A DNA stretch of 5,138 bases from Dethiosulfatibacter sp. (GTDB taxonomy: Bacteria; Bacillota; Clostridia; Tissierellales; Dethiosulfatibacteraceae), in the NCBI GenBank assembly GCA_030591825.1, contig JAUVAG010000128.1, forward strand, positions 1 through 5,138, given 5' to 3'. Of the stretch, positions 5,127 to 5,138 are shown one piece after another. Below the pieces are notes generated by a model. That model was given only the letters and a program-made list of their open reading frames with translations. It made no database searches and was not told where the DNA came from. The first letter of the stretch is position 1; each line of letters begins with the position of its first letter. A program made the translations under genes and the position numbers.

Positions 5127-5138
5127 CTCTTAATAACC

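Noticed and set aside
4183..5138. GGTTATTAA (4183-4191) and TTAATAACC (5130-5138) as inverted repeats bounding a kal cassette
   Set aside because: Nine AT-rich bases can match by chance in a window this size, and the right copy ends at the window edge so it cannot be extended or tested.

Overview
The window is AT-rich DNA with AGGAG-type ribosome binding sites, intrinsic terminators and an L-box (lysine) riboswitch. Together with a lysine-fermentation enzyme, this points to a low-GC, Gram-positive anaerobe of the Clostridia. All convincing genes read left to right. No tRNA, rRNA, CRISPR array or transposase gene is visible.

Positions 1-4143 look like the 3' part of a surface-glycan biosynthesis operon with short gaps (11, 43, 4 and 46 nt). 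In order: the C-terminal end of a LicD-family phosphotransferase, a family 2 glycosyltransferase, a BKACE-family enzyme (relative of 3-keto-5-aminohexanoate cleavage enzyme, Kce), a VioA-like DegT/DnrJ/EryC1 aminotransferase, and glucose-1-phosphate thymidylyltransferase (RmlA). RmlA makes dTDP-glucose. After dehydration by an RmlB not present here, the aminotransferase would give a dTDP-4-amino-4,6-dideoxy sugar such as dTDP-viosamine. The glycosyltransferase and LicD protein would assemble and decorate the glycan. The BKACE enzyme is the odd member, because its family makes acyl-CoA thioesters from beta-keto acids and acetyl-CoA.

Positions 4144-5052 form a second unit. A sigma-A-like promoter (about 4212-4246) leads directly into a lysine riboswitch aptamer (about 4256-4434), then an intrinsic terminator (4483-4510), then a strong ribosome binding site and kal, a 127-residue 3-aminobutyryl-CoA ammonia-lyase. 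A second terminator (5016-5052) closes the unit, so kal appears to be alone under the switch. A 71-bp imperfect palindrome of unknown nature (5056-5126) follows.

The most interesting point is the juxtaposition. In lysine fermentation Kce produces 3-aminobutyryl-CoA and Kal deaminates it to crotonyl-CoA. Here a Kce relative sits inside an amino-sugar operon and a riboswitch-controlled kal lies just downstream. One inference is that a short-chain acyl-CoA (3-aminobutyryl, crotonyl or 3-hydroxybutyryl type) is supplied for N-acylation of the 4-amino sugar, by analogy with the anthrose and modified-viosamine pathways. The conservative reading is two unrelated neighbouring units. The sequence alone does not decide between them.
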